From contig NC_081552.1 of assembly GCF_963082655.1 (NCBI RefSeq), positions 198,012,781 through 198,076,780 on the forward strand: a stretch of 64,000 nt of DNA, given 5' to 3'. The translations under genes and the position numbers were made by a program. This DNA is from Stomoxys calcitrans (taxonomy: Eukaryota; Arthropoda; Insecta; Diptera; Muscidae). This document shows, piece after piece, positions 42,801 to 56,934 of this stretch (positions within the stretch are counted from its first letter, which is position 1; every line of letters starts with the position of its first letter). The notes beneath the pieces are model-generated. The model saw nothing but the letters and a program-made list of their open reading frames with translations, was not told the DNA's origin and ran no database searches.

Positions 42801-45419
42801 AAATGGTTTTTTTTGCATATGTCCTTTTCAGGGTCGAAAACACTGTAACTTCTTCATACTTTCGAATTTCGGAAATCCAAAAGCACTCCTGGATTCGAAT
42901 TTCGAGGAGAAATCGTAAACTAATTAGTTTTTCTTAAAAATTTCACTTTTGATTTTTTTTACCATTTTCGGGCACTTTTTCGAGCCTTTTGAAATGATCA
43001 ATTTTTGATGCCACAAAATTTTTTGAGTTGAGTTTACATTAGTCAAGTTTATATCTCAAAAATACGTTTAGCCCAATCCCCCAGTTGTTTGTTCGAAAAA
43101 CAAGTTCAAAATAGCATGATTCGGAAAAATTGTTTTTTTTTTTTGGCATATGTCCTTTTCAGGGTCGAAAACACTGTAACTTCTTCATACTTTCTAATTT
43201 CGGAAATCCAAAAGCACTCCTGGATTCGAATTTCGAGGAGAAATCGTAAACTAATTAGTTTTTCTTAAAAATTTCACTTTTGATTTTTTTTACCATTTTC
43301 GGGCAATGGGGGTAGCCTTTTGAAATGATCAATTTTTGATGCCCCAAAATTTTTTGAGTAGAGTTTACATTAGTGAAGTTTATATCTCAAAAATACGTTT
43401 AGCCCAATCCCCCAGTTGTTTGTTCGAAAAACAAGTTCAAAATAGCATGATTCGGAAAAATGTTTTTATTTTGCATATGTCCTTTTCAGGGTCGAAAACA
43501 CTGTAATATCTTCATACTTTCGAATTTCGGAAATCCAAATGCACTCCTGGATTCGAATTTCGAAGAGAAATCGTAAACTAATTAGTTTTTCTTAAAAATT
43601 TCACTTTTGATTTTATTGCCATTTTCGAGCAAAGGGGTAGCCTTTTGAAATGATCAATTTTTGATGCCCCAAAATTTTTGGAGTTGAGTTTACATTAGTG
43701 AAGTTTATATCTCAAAACTACGTTTAGCCCAATCCCCCAGTTGTTTGTTCGAAAAACAAGTTCAAAATAGCATGATTCGGAATAATGGTTTTTTTTTGCA
43801 TATGTCCTTTTCAGGGTCGAAAACACTGTAACTTCTTCATACTTTCGAATTTCGGAAATCCAAAAGCACTCCTGGATTCGAATTTCGAAGAGAAATCGTA
43901 AACTAATTAGTTTTTCTTAAAAATGTCACTTTTGATTTTTTTGCCATTTTCGAGCACTTTTTCGAGCCTTTTGAAATGATCAATTTTTGATGCCACAAAA
44001 TTTTTTGAGTTGAGTTTACATTAGTCAAGTTTATATCTCAAAAATACGTTTAGCCCAATCCCCCAGTTGTTTGTTCGAAAAACAAGTTCAAAATAGCATG
44101 ATTCGGAAAAATTGTTTTTTTTTTTTGGCATATGTCCTTTTCAGGGTCGAAAACACTGTAACTTCTTCATACTTTCGAATTTCGGAAATCCAAATGCACT
44201 CCTGGATTCGAATTTCGAAGAGAAATCGTAAACTAATTAGTTTTTCTTAAAAATTTCACTTTTGACTTTTTTTGCCATTTTCGAGCAAAGGGGGTAGCCT
44301 TTTGAAATGATAAATTTTTGATGCCCCAAAATTTTTTGAGTTGAGTTTACATTAGTGAAGTTTATATCTCAAAAATACGTTTAGCCCAATCCCCCAGTTG
44401 TTTGTTCGAAAAACAAGCTCATAATATCATGATTCGGAAAAAATGTTTTTTTGGCATATGTCCTTTTCAGGGTCGAAAACACTGTAATATCTTCCTACTT
44501 TCGAATTTCGGAAATCCAAAAGGTCTCCTGGATTCGAATTTCGAAGAGAAATCGTAAACTAATTAGTTTTTCTTAAAAATTTCACTTTTAATTTTTTTTG
44601 CCATTTTCGAGCAAAGGGGGTAGCCTTTTGAAATGATAAATTTTTGATGCCCCAAAATTTTTTAAGTTGAGTTTACATTAGTCAAGTTTATATCTCAAAA
44701 ATACGTTTAGCCCAATCCCCCAGTTGTTTGTTCGAAAAACAAGTTCAAAATAGCATGATTCGGAAAATTTTTTTTTTTTTTTTTTTGGCATATATCCTTT
44801 TCAGGGTCGAAAACACTGTAACTTTTTCATACTTTCGAATTTCGGAAATCCAAATGCACTCCTGGATTCGAATTTCGAAGAGAAATCGTAAACTAATTAG
44901 TTTTTCTTAAAAATTTCACTTTTGATTTTTTTTACCATTTTCGGGCAATGGGGGTAGCCTTTTGAAATGATCAATTTTTGATGCCCCAAAATTTTTTGAG
45001 TTGAGTTTACATTAGTGAAGTTTATATCTCAAAAATACGTTTAGCCCAATCCCTCAGTTGTTTGTTCGAAAAATAAGTTCAAAATAGCATGATTCGGAAA
45101 AAATGTTTTTTTTTTTTGGCATATGTCCTTTTCAGGGTCGAAAACACTGTAACTTCTTCATACTTTCGAATTTCGGAAATCCAACTGCACTCCTGGATTC
45201 GAATTTCGAAGAGAAATCGTAAACTAATTAGTTTTTTTTAAAAATTTCACTTTTGATTTTTTTTGCCATTTTCGAGCAAAGGGGGTAGCCTTTTGAAATG
45301 ATCAATTTTTGATGCCCCAAAATTTTTTGAGTTGAGTTTACATTAGTGAAGTTTATATCTCGCAAATACGTTTAGCCCAATCCCCCAGTTGTTTGTTCGA
45401 AAAACAAGTTCAAAATAGC

Positions 45420-48400
45420 ATGATTCGGAAAAATGTTTTTTTTTTTGCATATGTCCTTTTCAGGGTCGAAAACACTGTAACTTCTTCATACTTTCGAATT
45501 TCGGAAACCCAAATGCACTCCTGGATACGAATTTCGAAGAGAAATCGTAAACTAATTAGTTTTTCTTAAAAATTTAACTTTTGATGTTTTTTGCCATTTT
45601 CGAGCAAAGGGGGTAGCCTTTTGAAATGATCAATTTTTGATGCCCCAAAATTTTTTGAGTTGAGTTTACATTAGTGAAGTTTATATCTCAAAAATACGTT
45701 TAGCCCAATCCCCCAGTTGTTTGTTCGAAAAACAAGCTCATAATATCATGATTCGGAAAAAATGTTTTTTTTGGCATATGTCCTTTTCAGGGTCGAAAAC
45801 ACTGTTACTTCTTCATACTTTCGAATTTCGGAAATCCAAAAGCACTCCTGGATTCGAATTTCGAGGAGAAATCGTAAACTAATTAGTTTTTCTTAAAAAT
45901 TTCACTTTTGATTTTTTTTGCCATTTTCGAGCAAAGGGGGTAGCCTTTTGAAATGATCAATTTTTGATGCCCCAAAATTTTTTGAGTTGAGTTTACATTT
46001 GTGAAGTTTATATCTCAAAAATACGTTTAGCCCAAACCCCCCAGTTGTTTGTTCGAAAAACAAGTTCAAAATAGCATGATTCGGAAAAAATGTTTTTTTT
46101 GGCATATGTCCTTTTCAGTGTTGATAACACTGTATCTTCTTCATACTTTCGAATTTCGGAAATCCAAATGCACTCCTGGATTCGAATTTCGAAGAGAAAT
46201 CGTAAACTAATTAGTTTTTCTTAAAAATTTCACTTTTGATTTTATTGCCATTTTCGAGCAAAGGGGGTAGCCTTTTGAAATGATCAATTTTTGATGCCCC
46301 AAAATTTTTTGAGTTGAGTTTACATTAGTGAAGTTTATATCTCAAAAATACGTTTAGCCCAATCCCCCAGTTGTTTGTTCGAAAAACAAGTTCAAAATAG
46401 CATGATTCGGAAAAATGTTTTTTTTTTTGCATATGTCCTTTTCAGGGTCGAAAACACTGTAACTTCTTCATACTTTCGAATTTCGGAAACCCAAATGCAC
46501 TCCTGGATACGAATTTCGAAGAGAAATCGTAAACTAATTAGTTTTTCTTAAAAATTTCACTTTTGATGTTTTTTGCCATTTTCGAGCAAAGGGGGTAGCC
46601 TTTTGAAATGATCAATTTTTGATGCCCCAAAATTTTTTGAGTTGAGTTTACATTAGTGAAGTTTATATCTCAAAAATACGTTTAGCCCAATCCCCCAGTT
46701 GTTTGTTCGAAAAACAAGCTCATAATATCATGATTCGGAAAAAATGTTTTTTTTGGCATATGTCCTTTTCAGGGTCGAAAACACTGTTACTTCTTCATAC
46801 TTTCGAATTTCGGAAATCCAAAAGCACTCCTGGATTCGAATTTCGAGGAGAAATCGTAAACTAATTAGTTTTTCTTAAAAATTTCACTTTTGACTTTTTT
46901 TGCCATTTTCGAGCAAAGGGGGTAGCCTTTTGAAATGATCAATTTTTGATGCCCAAAATTTTTTGAGTTGAGTTTACATTAGTGAAGTTTATATCTCAAA
47001 AATACGTTTAGCCCAAACCCCCCAGTTGTTTGTTCGAAAAACAAGTTCAAAATAGCATGATTCGGAAAAAATGTTTTTTTTTTTTTGGCATATGTCCTTT
47101 TCAGGGTCGAAAACACTGTAACTTCTTCATACTTTCGAATTTCGGAAATCCAAATGCACTCCTGGATTCGAATTTCGAAGAGAAATCGTAACTAATTAGT
47201 TTTTCTTAAAAATTTCACTTTTGACTTTTTTTGCCATTTTCGAGCAAAGGGGGTAGCCTTTTGAAATGATAAATTTTTGATGCCCCAAAATTTTTTGAGT
47301 TGAGTTTACATTAGTGAAGTTTATATCTCAAAAATACGTTTAGCCCAATCCCCCAGTTGTTTGTTCGAAAAACAAGTTCAAAATAGCATGATTCGGAAAA
47401 AATGTTTTTTTTCGGCAAATGTCCTTTTCAGGGTCGAAAACACTGTAATATCTTCCTACTTTCGAATTTCGGAAATCCAAAAGGTCTCCTGGATTCGAAT
47501 TTCGAAGAGAAATCGTAAACTAATTAGTTTTTCTTAAAAATTTCACTTTTGATTTTTTTTGCCATTTTCGAGCAAAGGGGGTAGCCTTTTGAAATGATAA
47601 ATTTTTGATGCCCCAAAATTTTTTAAGTTGAGTTTACATTAGTGAAGTTTATATCTCAAAAATTCGTTTAGCCCAATCCCCCAGTTGTTTGTTCGAAAAA
47701 CAAGTTCAAAATAGCATGATTCGGAAAATTTTTTTTTTTTTTGGCATATATCCTTTTCAGGGTCGAAAACACTGTAACTTTTTCATACTTTCGAATTTCG
47801 GAAATCCAAATGCACTCCTGGATTCGAATTTCGAAGAGAAATCGTAAACTAATTAGTTTTTCTTAAAAATTTCACTTTTGATTTTTTTTGCCATTTTCGA
47901 GCAAAGGGGGTAGCCTTTTGAAATGATCAATTTTTGATGCCCCAAAATTTTTTGAGTTGAGTTTACATTAGTGAAGTTTATATCTCAAAAATACGTTTAG
48001 CCCAATCCCCCAGTTGTTTGTTCGAAAAAGAAGTTCAAAATAGCATGATTCGGAAAAAATGTTTTTTTTTTTTGGCATATGTCCTTTTCAGGGTCGAAAA
48101 CACTGTAACTTCTTCATACTTTCGAATTTTGGAAATCCAACTGCACTCCTGGATTCGAATTTCGAAGAGAAATCGTAAACTAATTAGTTTTTTTTAAAAA
48201 TTTCACTTTTGATTTTTTTTGCCATTTTCGAGCAAAGGGGGTAGCCTTTTGAAATGATCAATTTTTGATGCCCCAAAATTTTTTGAGTTGAGTTTACATT
48301 AGTGAAGTTTATATCTCAAAAATACGTTTAGCCCAATCCCCCAGTTGTTTGTTCGAAAAACAAGTTCAAAATAGCATGATTCGGAAAAATGTTTTTTTTT

Positions 48401-49046
48401 TTGCATATGTCCTTTTCAGGGTCGAAAACACTGTAACTTCTTCATACTTTCGAATTTCGGAAACCCAAATGCACTCCTGGATACGAATTTCGAAGAGAAA
48501 TCGTAAACTAATTAGTTTTTCTTAAAAATTTCACTTTTGATGTTTTTTGCCATTTTCGAGCAAAGGGGGTAGCCTTTTGAAATGATCAATTTTTGATGCC
48601 CCAAAATTTTTTGAGTTGAGTTTACATTAGTGAAGTTTATATCTCAAAAATACGTTTAGCCCAATCCCCCAGTTGTTTGTTCGAAAAACAAGCTCATAAT
48701 ATCATGATTCGGAAAAAATGTTTTTTTTGGCATATGTCCTTTTCAGGGTCGAAAACACTGTTACTTCTTCATACTTTCGAATTTCGGAAATCCAAGAGCA
48801 CTCCTGGATTCGAATTTCGAGGAGAAATCGTAAACTAATTAGTTTTTCTTAAAAATTTCACTTTTGATTTTTTTTGCCATTTTCGAGCAAAGGGGGTAGC
48901 CTTTTGAAATGATCAATTTTTGATGCCCCAAAATTTTTTGAGTTGAGTTTACATTTGTGAAGTTTATATCTCAAAAATACGTTTAGCCCAAACCCCCCAG
49001 TTGTTTGTTCGAAAAACAAGTTCAAAATAGCATGATTCGGAAAAAA
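45420..49046. repeat. Two-monomer satellite block seen three times
   Basis: A monomer with GGAAACCCAAATGCACTC and TTTTGATGTTTTTTGCC is followed by one with AAGCTCATAATATCATG and ACTGTTACTTC. The pair occurs at about 45420-46090, 46402-47072 and 48376-49046, offsets 982 and 1,974 bp, with other monomers between. Confidence 0.82.
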
Positions 49047-49390
49047 TGTTTTTTTTTTGGCATATGTCCTTTTCAGGGTCGAAAACACTGTTACTTCTTC
49101 ATACTTTCGAATTTCGGAAATCCAAAAGCACTCCTGGATTCGAATTTAGAGGAGAAATCGTAAACTAATTAGTTTTTCTTAAAAATTTCACTTTTGATTT
49201 TTTTTTGCCATTTTCGAGCAAAGGGGGTAGCCTTTTGAAATGATCAATTTTTGATGCCCCAAAATTTTTTGAGTTGAGTTTACATTAGTGAAGTTTATAT
49301 CTCAAAAATACGTTTAGCCCAATCCCCCAGTTGTTTGTTCGAAAAACAAGCTCATAATAGCATGATTCGGAAAAAATGTTTTTTTTGGCA

Positions 49391-49760
49391 TATGTCCTTT
49401 TCAGGGTCGAAAACACTGTAACTTCTTCATACTTTCGAATTTCGGAAATCCAAATGCACTCCTGGACTCGAATTTCGAAGAGAAATCGTAAACTAATAAG
49501 TTTTTCTTAAAAATGTCACTTTTGATTTTTTTTGCCATTTTCGAGCAAAGGGGGTAGCCTTTTGAAATGATCAATTTTTGATGCCCCAAAATTTTTTGAG
49601 TTGAGTTTACATTTGTGAAGTTAATATCTCAAAAATACGTTTAGCCCAATCCCTCAGTTGTTTGTTCGAAAAACAAGTTCAAAATAGCATGATTCGGAAA
49701 AATGGTTTTTTTTTGGCATATGTTCTTTTCAGGGCAGAAAACACTGTAACTTCTTCATAC
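49391..49760. repeat. Satellite block shared with 53331-53700
   Basis: The variants CTCCTGGACTCGAATTTCGA, AAACTAATAAG and TTCTTTTCAGGGCAGAAAAC occur together at 49451-49740 and 53391-53680, nearly identical, about 3,940 bp apart. Confidence 0.8.
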
Positions 49761-52700
49761 TTTCGAATTTCGGAAATCCAAATGCACTCCTGGATTCGAA
49801 TTTCGAAGAGAAATCGTAAACTAATTAGTTTTTCTTAAAAATTTCACTTTTGATTTTTTTTGCCATTTTCGAGCAAAGGGGGTAGCCTTTTGAAATGATC
49901 AATTTTTGATGCCCCAAAATTTTTTGAGTTGAGTTTACATTTGTGAAGTTAATATCTCAAAAATACGTTTAGCCCAATCCCTCAGTTGTTTGTTCGAAAA
50001 ACAAGTTCAAAATAGCATGATTCGGAAAATGTGTGTTTTTTTTTTGGCATATGTCCTTTTCAGGGTCGAAAACACTGTAACTTCTTCATACTTTCGAATT
50101 TCGGAAATCCAAATGCACTCCTGGATTCGAATTTCGAAGAGAAATCGTAAACTAATAAGTTTTTCTTAAAAATTTCACTTTTGATTTTTTTTGCCATTTT
50201 CGAGCAAAGGGGGTAGCCTTTGGAAATGATAAATTTTTGATGCCCCAAAATTTTTTAAGTTGAGTTTACATTAGTCAAGTTTATATCTCAAAAATACGTT
50301 TAGCCCAATCCCCTAGTTGTTTGTTCGAAAAACAAGTTCAAAATAGCATGATTCGGAAAAATTTTTTTTTTTTTTGGCATATATCCTTTTCAGGGTCGAA
50401 AACACTGTAACTTTTTCATACTTTCGAATTTCGGAAATCCAAATGCACTCCTGGATTCGAATTTCGAAGAGAAATCGTAAACTAATTAGTTTTTCTTAAA
50501 AATTTCACTTTTGATTTTTTTTGCCATTTTCGAGCAAAGGGGGTAGCCTTTTGAAATGATCAATTTTTGATGCCCCAAAATTTTTTGAGTTGAGTTTACA
50601 TTAGTGAAGTTTATATCTCAAAAATACGTTTAGCCCAATCCCTCAGTTGTTTGTTCGAAAAATAAGTTCAAAATAGCATGATTCGGAAAAAATGTTTTTT
50701 TTTTTTGGCATATGTCCTTTTCAGGGTCGAAAACACTGTAACTTCTTCATACTTTCGAATTTCGGAAATCCAACTGCACTCCTGGATTCGAATTTCGAAG
50801 AGAAATCGTAAACTAATTAGTTTTTTTTAAAAATTTCACTTTTGATTTTTTTTGCCATTTTCGAGCAAAGGGGGTAGCCTTTTGAAATGATAAATTTTTG
50901 ATGCCCCAAATTTTTTTAAGTTGAGTTTACATTAGTCAAGTTTATATCTCAAAAATACGTTTAGCCCAATCCCTTAGTTGTTTGTTCGAAAAACAAGCTC
51001 AAAATAGCATGATTCGGAAAAAATGTTTTTTTTTGGCATATGTCCTTTTCAGGGTCGAAAACACTGTAACTTCTTCATACTTTCGAATTTCGGAAATCCA
51101 AATGCACTCCTGGATTCGAATTTCGAAGGGAAATCGCAAACTAATTAGTTTTTAGTAAAAATTTCACTTTTGATTTTTTTTGCCATTTTCGAGCAAAGGG
51201 GGTAGCCTTTTGAAAAGATCAATTTTTGATGCCCCAAAATTTTTTAAGTTGAGTTTACATTAGTGAAGTTTATATCTCAAAAATACGTTTAGCCCAAACC
51301 CCCCAGTTGTTTGTTCGAAAAACAAGTTCAAAATAGCATGATTCGGAAAAATGTTTTTTTTTTGCATATGTCCTTTTCAGGGTCGAAAACACTGTAACTT
51401 CTTCATACTTTCGAATTTCGGAAATTCAAATGCACTCCTGGATTCGAATTTCGAAAAGAAATCGTAAACTAATTAGTTTTTCTTAAAAATTTCACTTTTG
51501 ATTTTTTTTTTGCCATTTTCGAGCAAAGGGGGTAGCCTTTTAAAATGATAAATTTTTGATGCCCCAAAATTTTTTGAGTTGAGTTTACATTAGTGAAGTT
51601 TATATCTCAAAAATACGTTTAGTCCAATCCCCCAGTTGTTTGTTCGAAAAACAAGCTCAAAATAGCATGATTCGGAATTTTTTTTTTTTGGCATATGTCC
51701 TTTTCAGGGTCGAAAACACTGTAACTTCTTCATACTTTCGAATTTCGGAAATCCAAATGCACTCATGGATTCGAATTTCGAAGAGAAATCGTAAACTAAT
51801 TAGTTTTTCTTAAAAATTTCACTTTTGATTTTTTTGCCATTTTCGAGCAAAGGGGGTAGCCTTTTGAAATGATAAATTTTTGATGCCCCAAAATTTTTTG
51901 AGTTGAGTTTACATTAGTGAAGTTTATATCTCAAAAATACGTTTAGCCCAAACCCCCAGTTGTTTGTTCGAAAAACAAGTTCAAAATAGCATGATTCGGA
52001 AAAAATGTTTTTTTGGCATATGTCCTTTTCAGGGTCGAAAACACTGTAACTTCTTCATACTTTCGAATTTCGGAAATCCAAATGCACTCCTGGATTCGAA
52101 TTTCGAAGAGAAATCGTAAACTAATTAGTTTTTCTTAAAAATTTCACTTTTGATTTTTTTGCCATTTTCGAGCAAAGGGGGTAGCCTTTTGATATGATAA
52201 ATTTTTGATGCCCCAAAATTTTTTGAGTTGAGTTTACATTAGTAAAGTTTATATCTCAAAACTACGTTTAGCCAAATCCCCCAGTTGTTTGTTCGAAAAA
52301 CAAGTTCAAAATAGCATGATTCGGAAAAATGTTTTTTTTTTTTGCATATGTACTTTTCAGGGTCGAAAACACTGTAACTTCTTCATACTTTCTAATTTCG
52401 GAAATTCAAATGCACTCCTGGATTCGAATTTCGAAGAAAAATCGTAAACTAATTAGTTTTTCTTAAAAATTTCACTTTTGATTTTTTTTGCCATTTTCGA
52501 GCAAAGGGGGTAGCCTTTTGAAATGATCAATTTTTGATGCCCCAAAATTTTTTGAGTTGAGTTTACATTAGTGAAGTTTATATCTCAAAAATACGTTTAG
52601 CTCAATCCCCCAGTTGTTTGTTCGAAAAACAAGCTCAAAATAGCATGATTCGGAAAAAATGTTTTTTTTGGCATATGTCCTTTTCAGGGTCGAAAACACT

Positions 52701-54120
52701 GTAACTTCTTCATACTTTCGAATTTCGGAAATCCAAATGCACTCATGGATTCGAATTTCGAAGAGAAATCGTAAACTAATTTGATTTTCTTAAAATTTCA
52801 CTTTTGATTTTTTTTGCCATTTTCGAGCAAAGGGGGTAGCCTTTTGAAATGATCAATTTTTGATGCCCCAAAATTTTTTGAGTTGAGTTTACATTAGTGA
52901 AGTTTATATCTCAAAAATACGTTTAGCCCAAACCCCCAGTTGTTTGTTCGAAAAACAAGTTCAAAATAGCATGATTCGGAAAAAATGTTTTTTTGGCATA
53001 TGTCCTTTTCAGGGTCGAAAACACTGTAACTTCTTCATACTTTCGAATTTCGGAAATCCAAATGCACTCCTGGATTCGAATTTCGAAGAGAAATCGTAAA
53101 CTAATTAGTTTTTCTTAAAAATTTCACTTTTGATTTTTTTTGCCATTTTCGAGCAAAGGGGGTAGCCTTTTGAAATGATAAATTTTTGATGCCCCAAAAT
53201 TTTTTGAGTTGAGTTTACATTAGTGAAGTTTATATCTCAAAAATACGTTTAGCCCAATCCCCTAGTTGTTTGTTCGAAAAACAAGTTCAAAATAGCATGA
53301 TTCGGAAAAATGTTTTTTTTTGCATATGTCCTTTTCAGGGTCGAAAACACTGTAACTTCTTCATACTTTCGAATTTCGGAAATCCAAATGCACTCCTGGA
53401 CTCGAATTTCGAAGAGAAATCGTAAACTAATAAGTTTTTCTTAAAAATGTCACTTTTGATTTTTTTTGCCATTTTCGAGCAAAGGGGGTAGCCTTTTGAA
53501 ATGATCAATTTTTGATGCCCCAAAATTTTTTGAGTTGAGTTTACATTTGTGAAGTTAATATCTCAAAAATACGTTTAGCCCAATCCCTCAGTTGTTTGTT
53601 CGAAAAACAAGTTCAAAATAGCATGATTCGGAAAAATGGTTTTTTTTTGGCATATGTTCTTTTCAGGGCAGAAAACACTGTAACTTCTTCATACTTTCGA
53701 ATTTCGGAAATCCAAATGCACTCCTGGATTCGAATTTCGAAGAGAAATCGTAAACTAATTAGTTTTTCTTAAAAATTTCACTTTTGATTTTTTTTTTGCC
53801 ATTTTCGAGCAAAGGGGGTAGCCTTTTAAAATGATAAATTTTTGATGCCCCAAAATTTTTTGAGTTGAGTTTACATTAGTGAAGTTTATATCTCAAAAAT
53901 ACGTTTAGCCCAATCCCTTAGTTGTTTGTTCGAAAAACAAGCTCAAAATAGCATGATTCGGAAAAAATGTTTTTTTTTTGGCATATGTCCTTTTCAGGGT
54001 CGAAAACACTGTAACTTCTTCATACTTTCGAATTTCGGAAATCCAAATGCACTCCTGGATTCGAATTTCGAAGGGAAATCGCAAACTAATTAGTTTTTCT
54101 TAAAAATTTCACTCTTGATT

Positions 54121-56086
54121 TTTTTTGCCATTTTCGAGCAAAGGGGGTAGCCTTTTGAAATGATAAATTTTTGATGCCCCAAAATTTTTTGAGTTGAGTT
54201 TACATTAGTGAAGTTTATATCTCAAAAATACGTTTAGCCCAATCCCCCAGTTGTTTGTTCGAAAAACAAGTTCAAAATAGCATGATTCGGAAAAATGGTT
54301 TTTTTTGCATATGTCCTTTTCAGGGTCGAAAACACTGTAACTTCTTCATACTTTCGAATTTCGGAAATCCAAATGCACTCCTGGATTCGAATTTCGAAAA
54401 GAAATCGAAAACTAATTAGTTTTTCTTAAAAATTTCACTTTTGATTTTTTTTGCCATTTTCGAGCAAAGGGGGTAGCCTTTTGAAATGATCAATTTTTGA
54501 TGCCCCAAAATTTGTTGAGTTGAGTTTACATTAGTGAAGTTTATATCTCAAAAATACGTTTAGCCCAATCCCCCAGTTAATTGTTCGAAAAACAAGTTCA
54601 AAATAGCATGATTCGGAAAAAATGTTTTTTTTTTTTGGCATATGTCCTTTTCAGGGTCGAAAAAACTGTAACTTCTTCATACTTTCGAATTTCGGAAATC
54701 CAAATGCACTCCTGGATTCGAATTTCGAAGAGAAATCGTAAACTAATTAGTTTTTCTTAAAAATTTCACTTTTGATTTTTTTTTTGCCATTTTCGAGCAA
54801 AGGGGGTAGCCTTTTGAAATGATCAATTTTTGATGCCCCAAAATTTTTTGAGTTGAGTTTACATTAGTGAAGTTTATATCTCAAAACTACGTTTAGCCAA
54901 ATCCCCAGTTGTTTGTTCGAAAAACAAGTTCAAAATAGCATGATTCGGAAAAAATGTTTTTTTGGCATATGTCCTTTTCAGGGTCGAAAACACTGTAACT
55001 TCTTCATACTTTCGAATTTCGGAAATCCAAATGCACTCCTGGATTCGAATTTCAAAGAGAAATCGTAAACTAATTAGTTTTTCTTAAAAATTTCACTTTA
55101 GATTTTTTTGCCATTTTCGAGCAAAGGGGGTAGCCTTTTGAAATGATAAATTTTTGATGCCCCAAAATTTTTTGAGTTGAGTTTACATTAGTGAAGTTTA
55201 TATCTCAAAAATACGTTTAGCCCAATCCCCCAGTTGTTTGTTCGAAAAACAAGTTCAAAATAGCATGATTCGGAAAAATGGTTTTTTTTGCATATGTCCT
55301 TTTCAGGGTCGAAAACACTGTAACTTCTTCATACTTTCGAATTTCGGAAATCCAAATGCACTCCTGGATTCGAATTTCGAAAAGAAATCGAAAACTAATT
55401 AGTTTTTCTTAAAAATTTCACTTTTGATTTTTTTTGCCATTTTCGAGCAAAGGGGGTAGCCTTTTGAAATGATCAATTTTTGATGCCCCAAAATTTTTTG
55501 AGTTGAGTTTACATTAGTGAAGTTTATATCTCAAAAATACGTTTAGCCCAATCCCCCAGTTAATTGTTCGAAAAACAAGTTCAAAATAGCATGATTCGGA
55601 AAAAATGTTTTTTTTTTTTGGCATATGTCCTTTTCAGGGTCGAAAAAACTGTAACTTCTTCATACTTTCGAATTTCGGAAATCCAAATGCACTCCTGGAT
55701 TCGAATTTCGAAGAGAAATCGTAAACTAATTAGTTTTTCTTAAAAATTTCACTTTTGATTTTTTTTTTGCCATTTTCGAGCAAAGGGGGTAGCCTTTTGA
55801 AATGATCAATTTTTGATGCCCCAAAATTTTTTGAGTTGAGTTTACATTAGTGAAGTTTATATCTCAAAACTACGTTTAGCCAAATCCCCAGTTGTTTGTT
55901 CGAAAAACAAGTTCAAAATAGCATGATTCGGAAAAAATGTTTTTTTGGCATATGTCCTTTTCAGGGTCGAAAACACTGTAACTTCTTCATACTTTCGAAT
56001 TTCGGAAATCCAAATGCACTCCTGGATTCGAATTTCAAAGAGAAATCGTAAACTAATTAGTTTTTCTTAAAAATTTCACTTTAGAT
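54121..56086. repeat. 983-bp satellite trimer in two tandem copies
   Basis: The variant CAGTTAATTGTTCGAAAAAC (others have TTGTTTG) is at 54574 and 55557, 983 bp apart, and CGAAAAAACTGTAAC and ATTTCAAAGAGAAATCG follow at the same spacing. Differences between the copies are few. Confidence 0.88.
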
Positions 56087-56934
56087 TTTTTTGCCATTTT
56101 CGAGCAAAGGGGGTAGCCTTTTGATATGATAAATTTTTGATGCCCCAAAATTTTTTGAGTTGAGTTTACATTAGTGAAGTTTATATCTCAAAAATACGTT
56201 TAGCCCAATCCCCTAGTTGTTTGTTCGAAAAACAAGTTCAAAATAGCATGATTCGGAAAAATGTTTTTTTTTTTTTGCATATGTCCTTTTCAGGGTCGAA
56301 AACACTGTAACTTCTTCATACTTTCTAATTTCGGAAATTCAAATGCACTCATGGATTCGAATTTCGAAGAGAAATCGTAAACTAATTTGATTTTCTTAAA
56401 ATTTCACTTTTGATTTTTTTTGCCATTTTCGAGCAAAGGAGGTAGCTTTTTGAAATGATCAATTTTTGATGCCCCAAAATTTTTTGAGTTGAGTTTACAT
56501 TAGTGAAGTTTATATCTCAAAAATACGTTTAGCTCAATCCCCCAGTTGTTTGTTCGAAAAACAAGCTCAAAATAGCATGATTCGGAATTTTTTTTTTTTG
56601 CATATGTCCTTTTCAGGGTCGAAAACACTGTAACTTCTTCATACTTTCGAATTTCGGAAATCCAAATGCACTCCTGGATTCGAATTTCGAAGAGAAATCG
56701 TAAACTAATTAGTTTTTCTTAAAAATTTCACTTTTGATTTTTTTTTTGCCATTTTCGAGCAAGGGGGTAGCCTTTTAAAATGATAAATTTTTGATGCCCC
56801 AAAATTTTTTGAGTTGAGTTTACATTAGTGAAGTTTATATCTCAAAAATACGTTTAGCCCAATCCCTTAGTTGTTTGTTCGAAAAACAAGCTCAAAATAG
56901 CATGATTCGGAAAAAATGTTTTTTTTTTGGCATA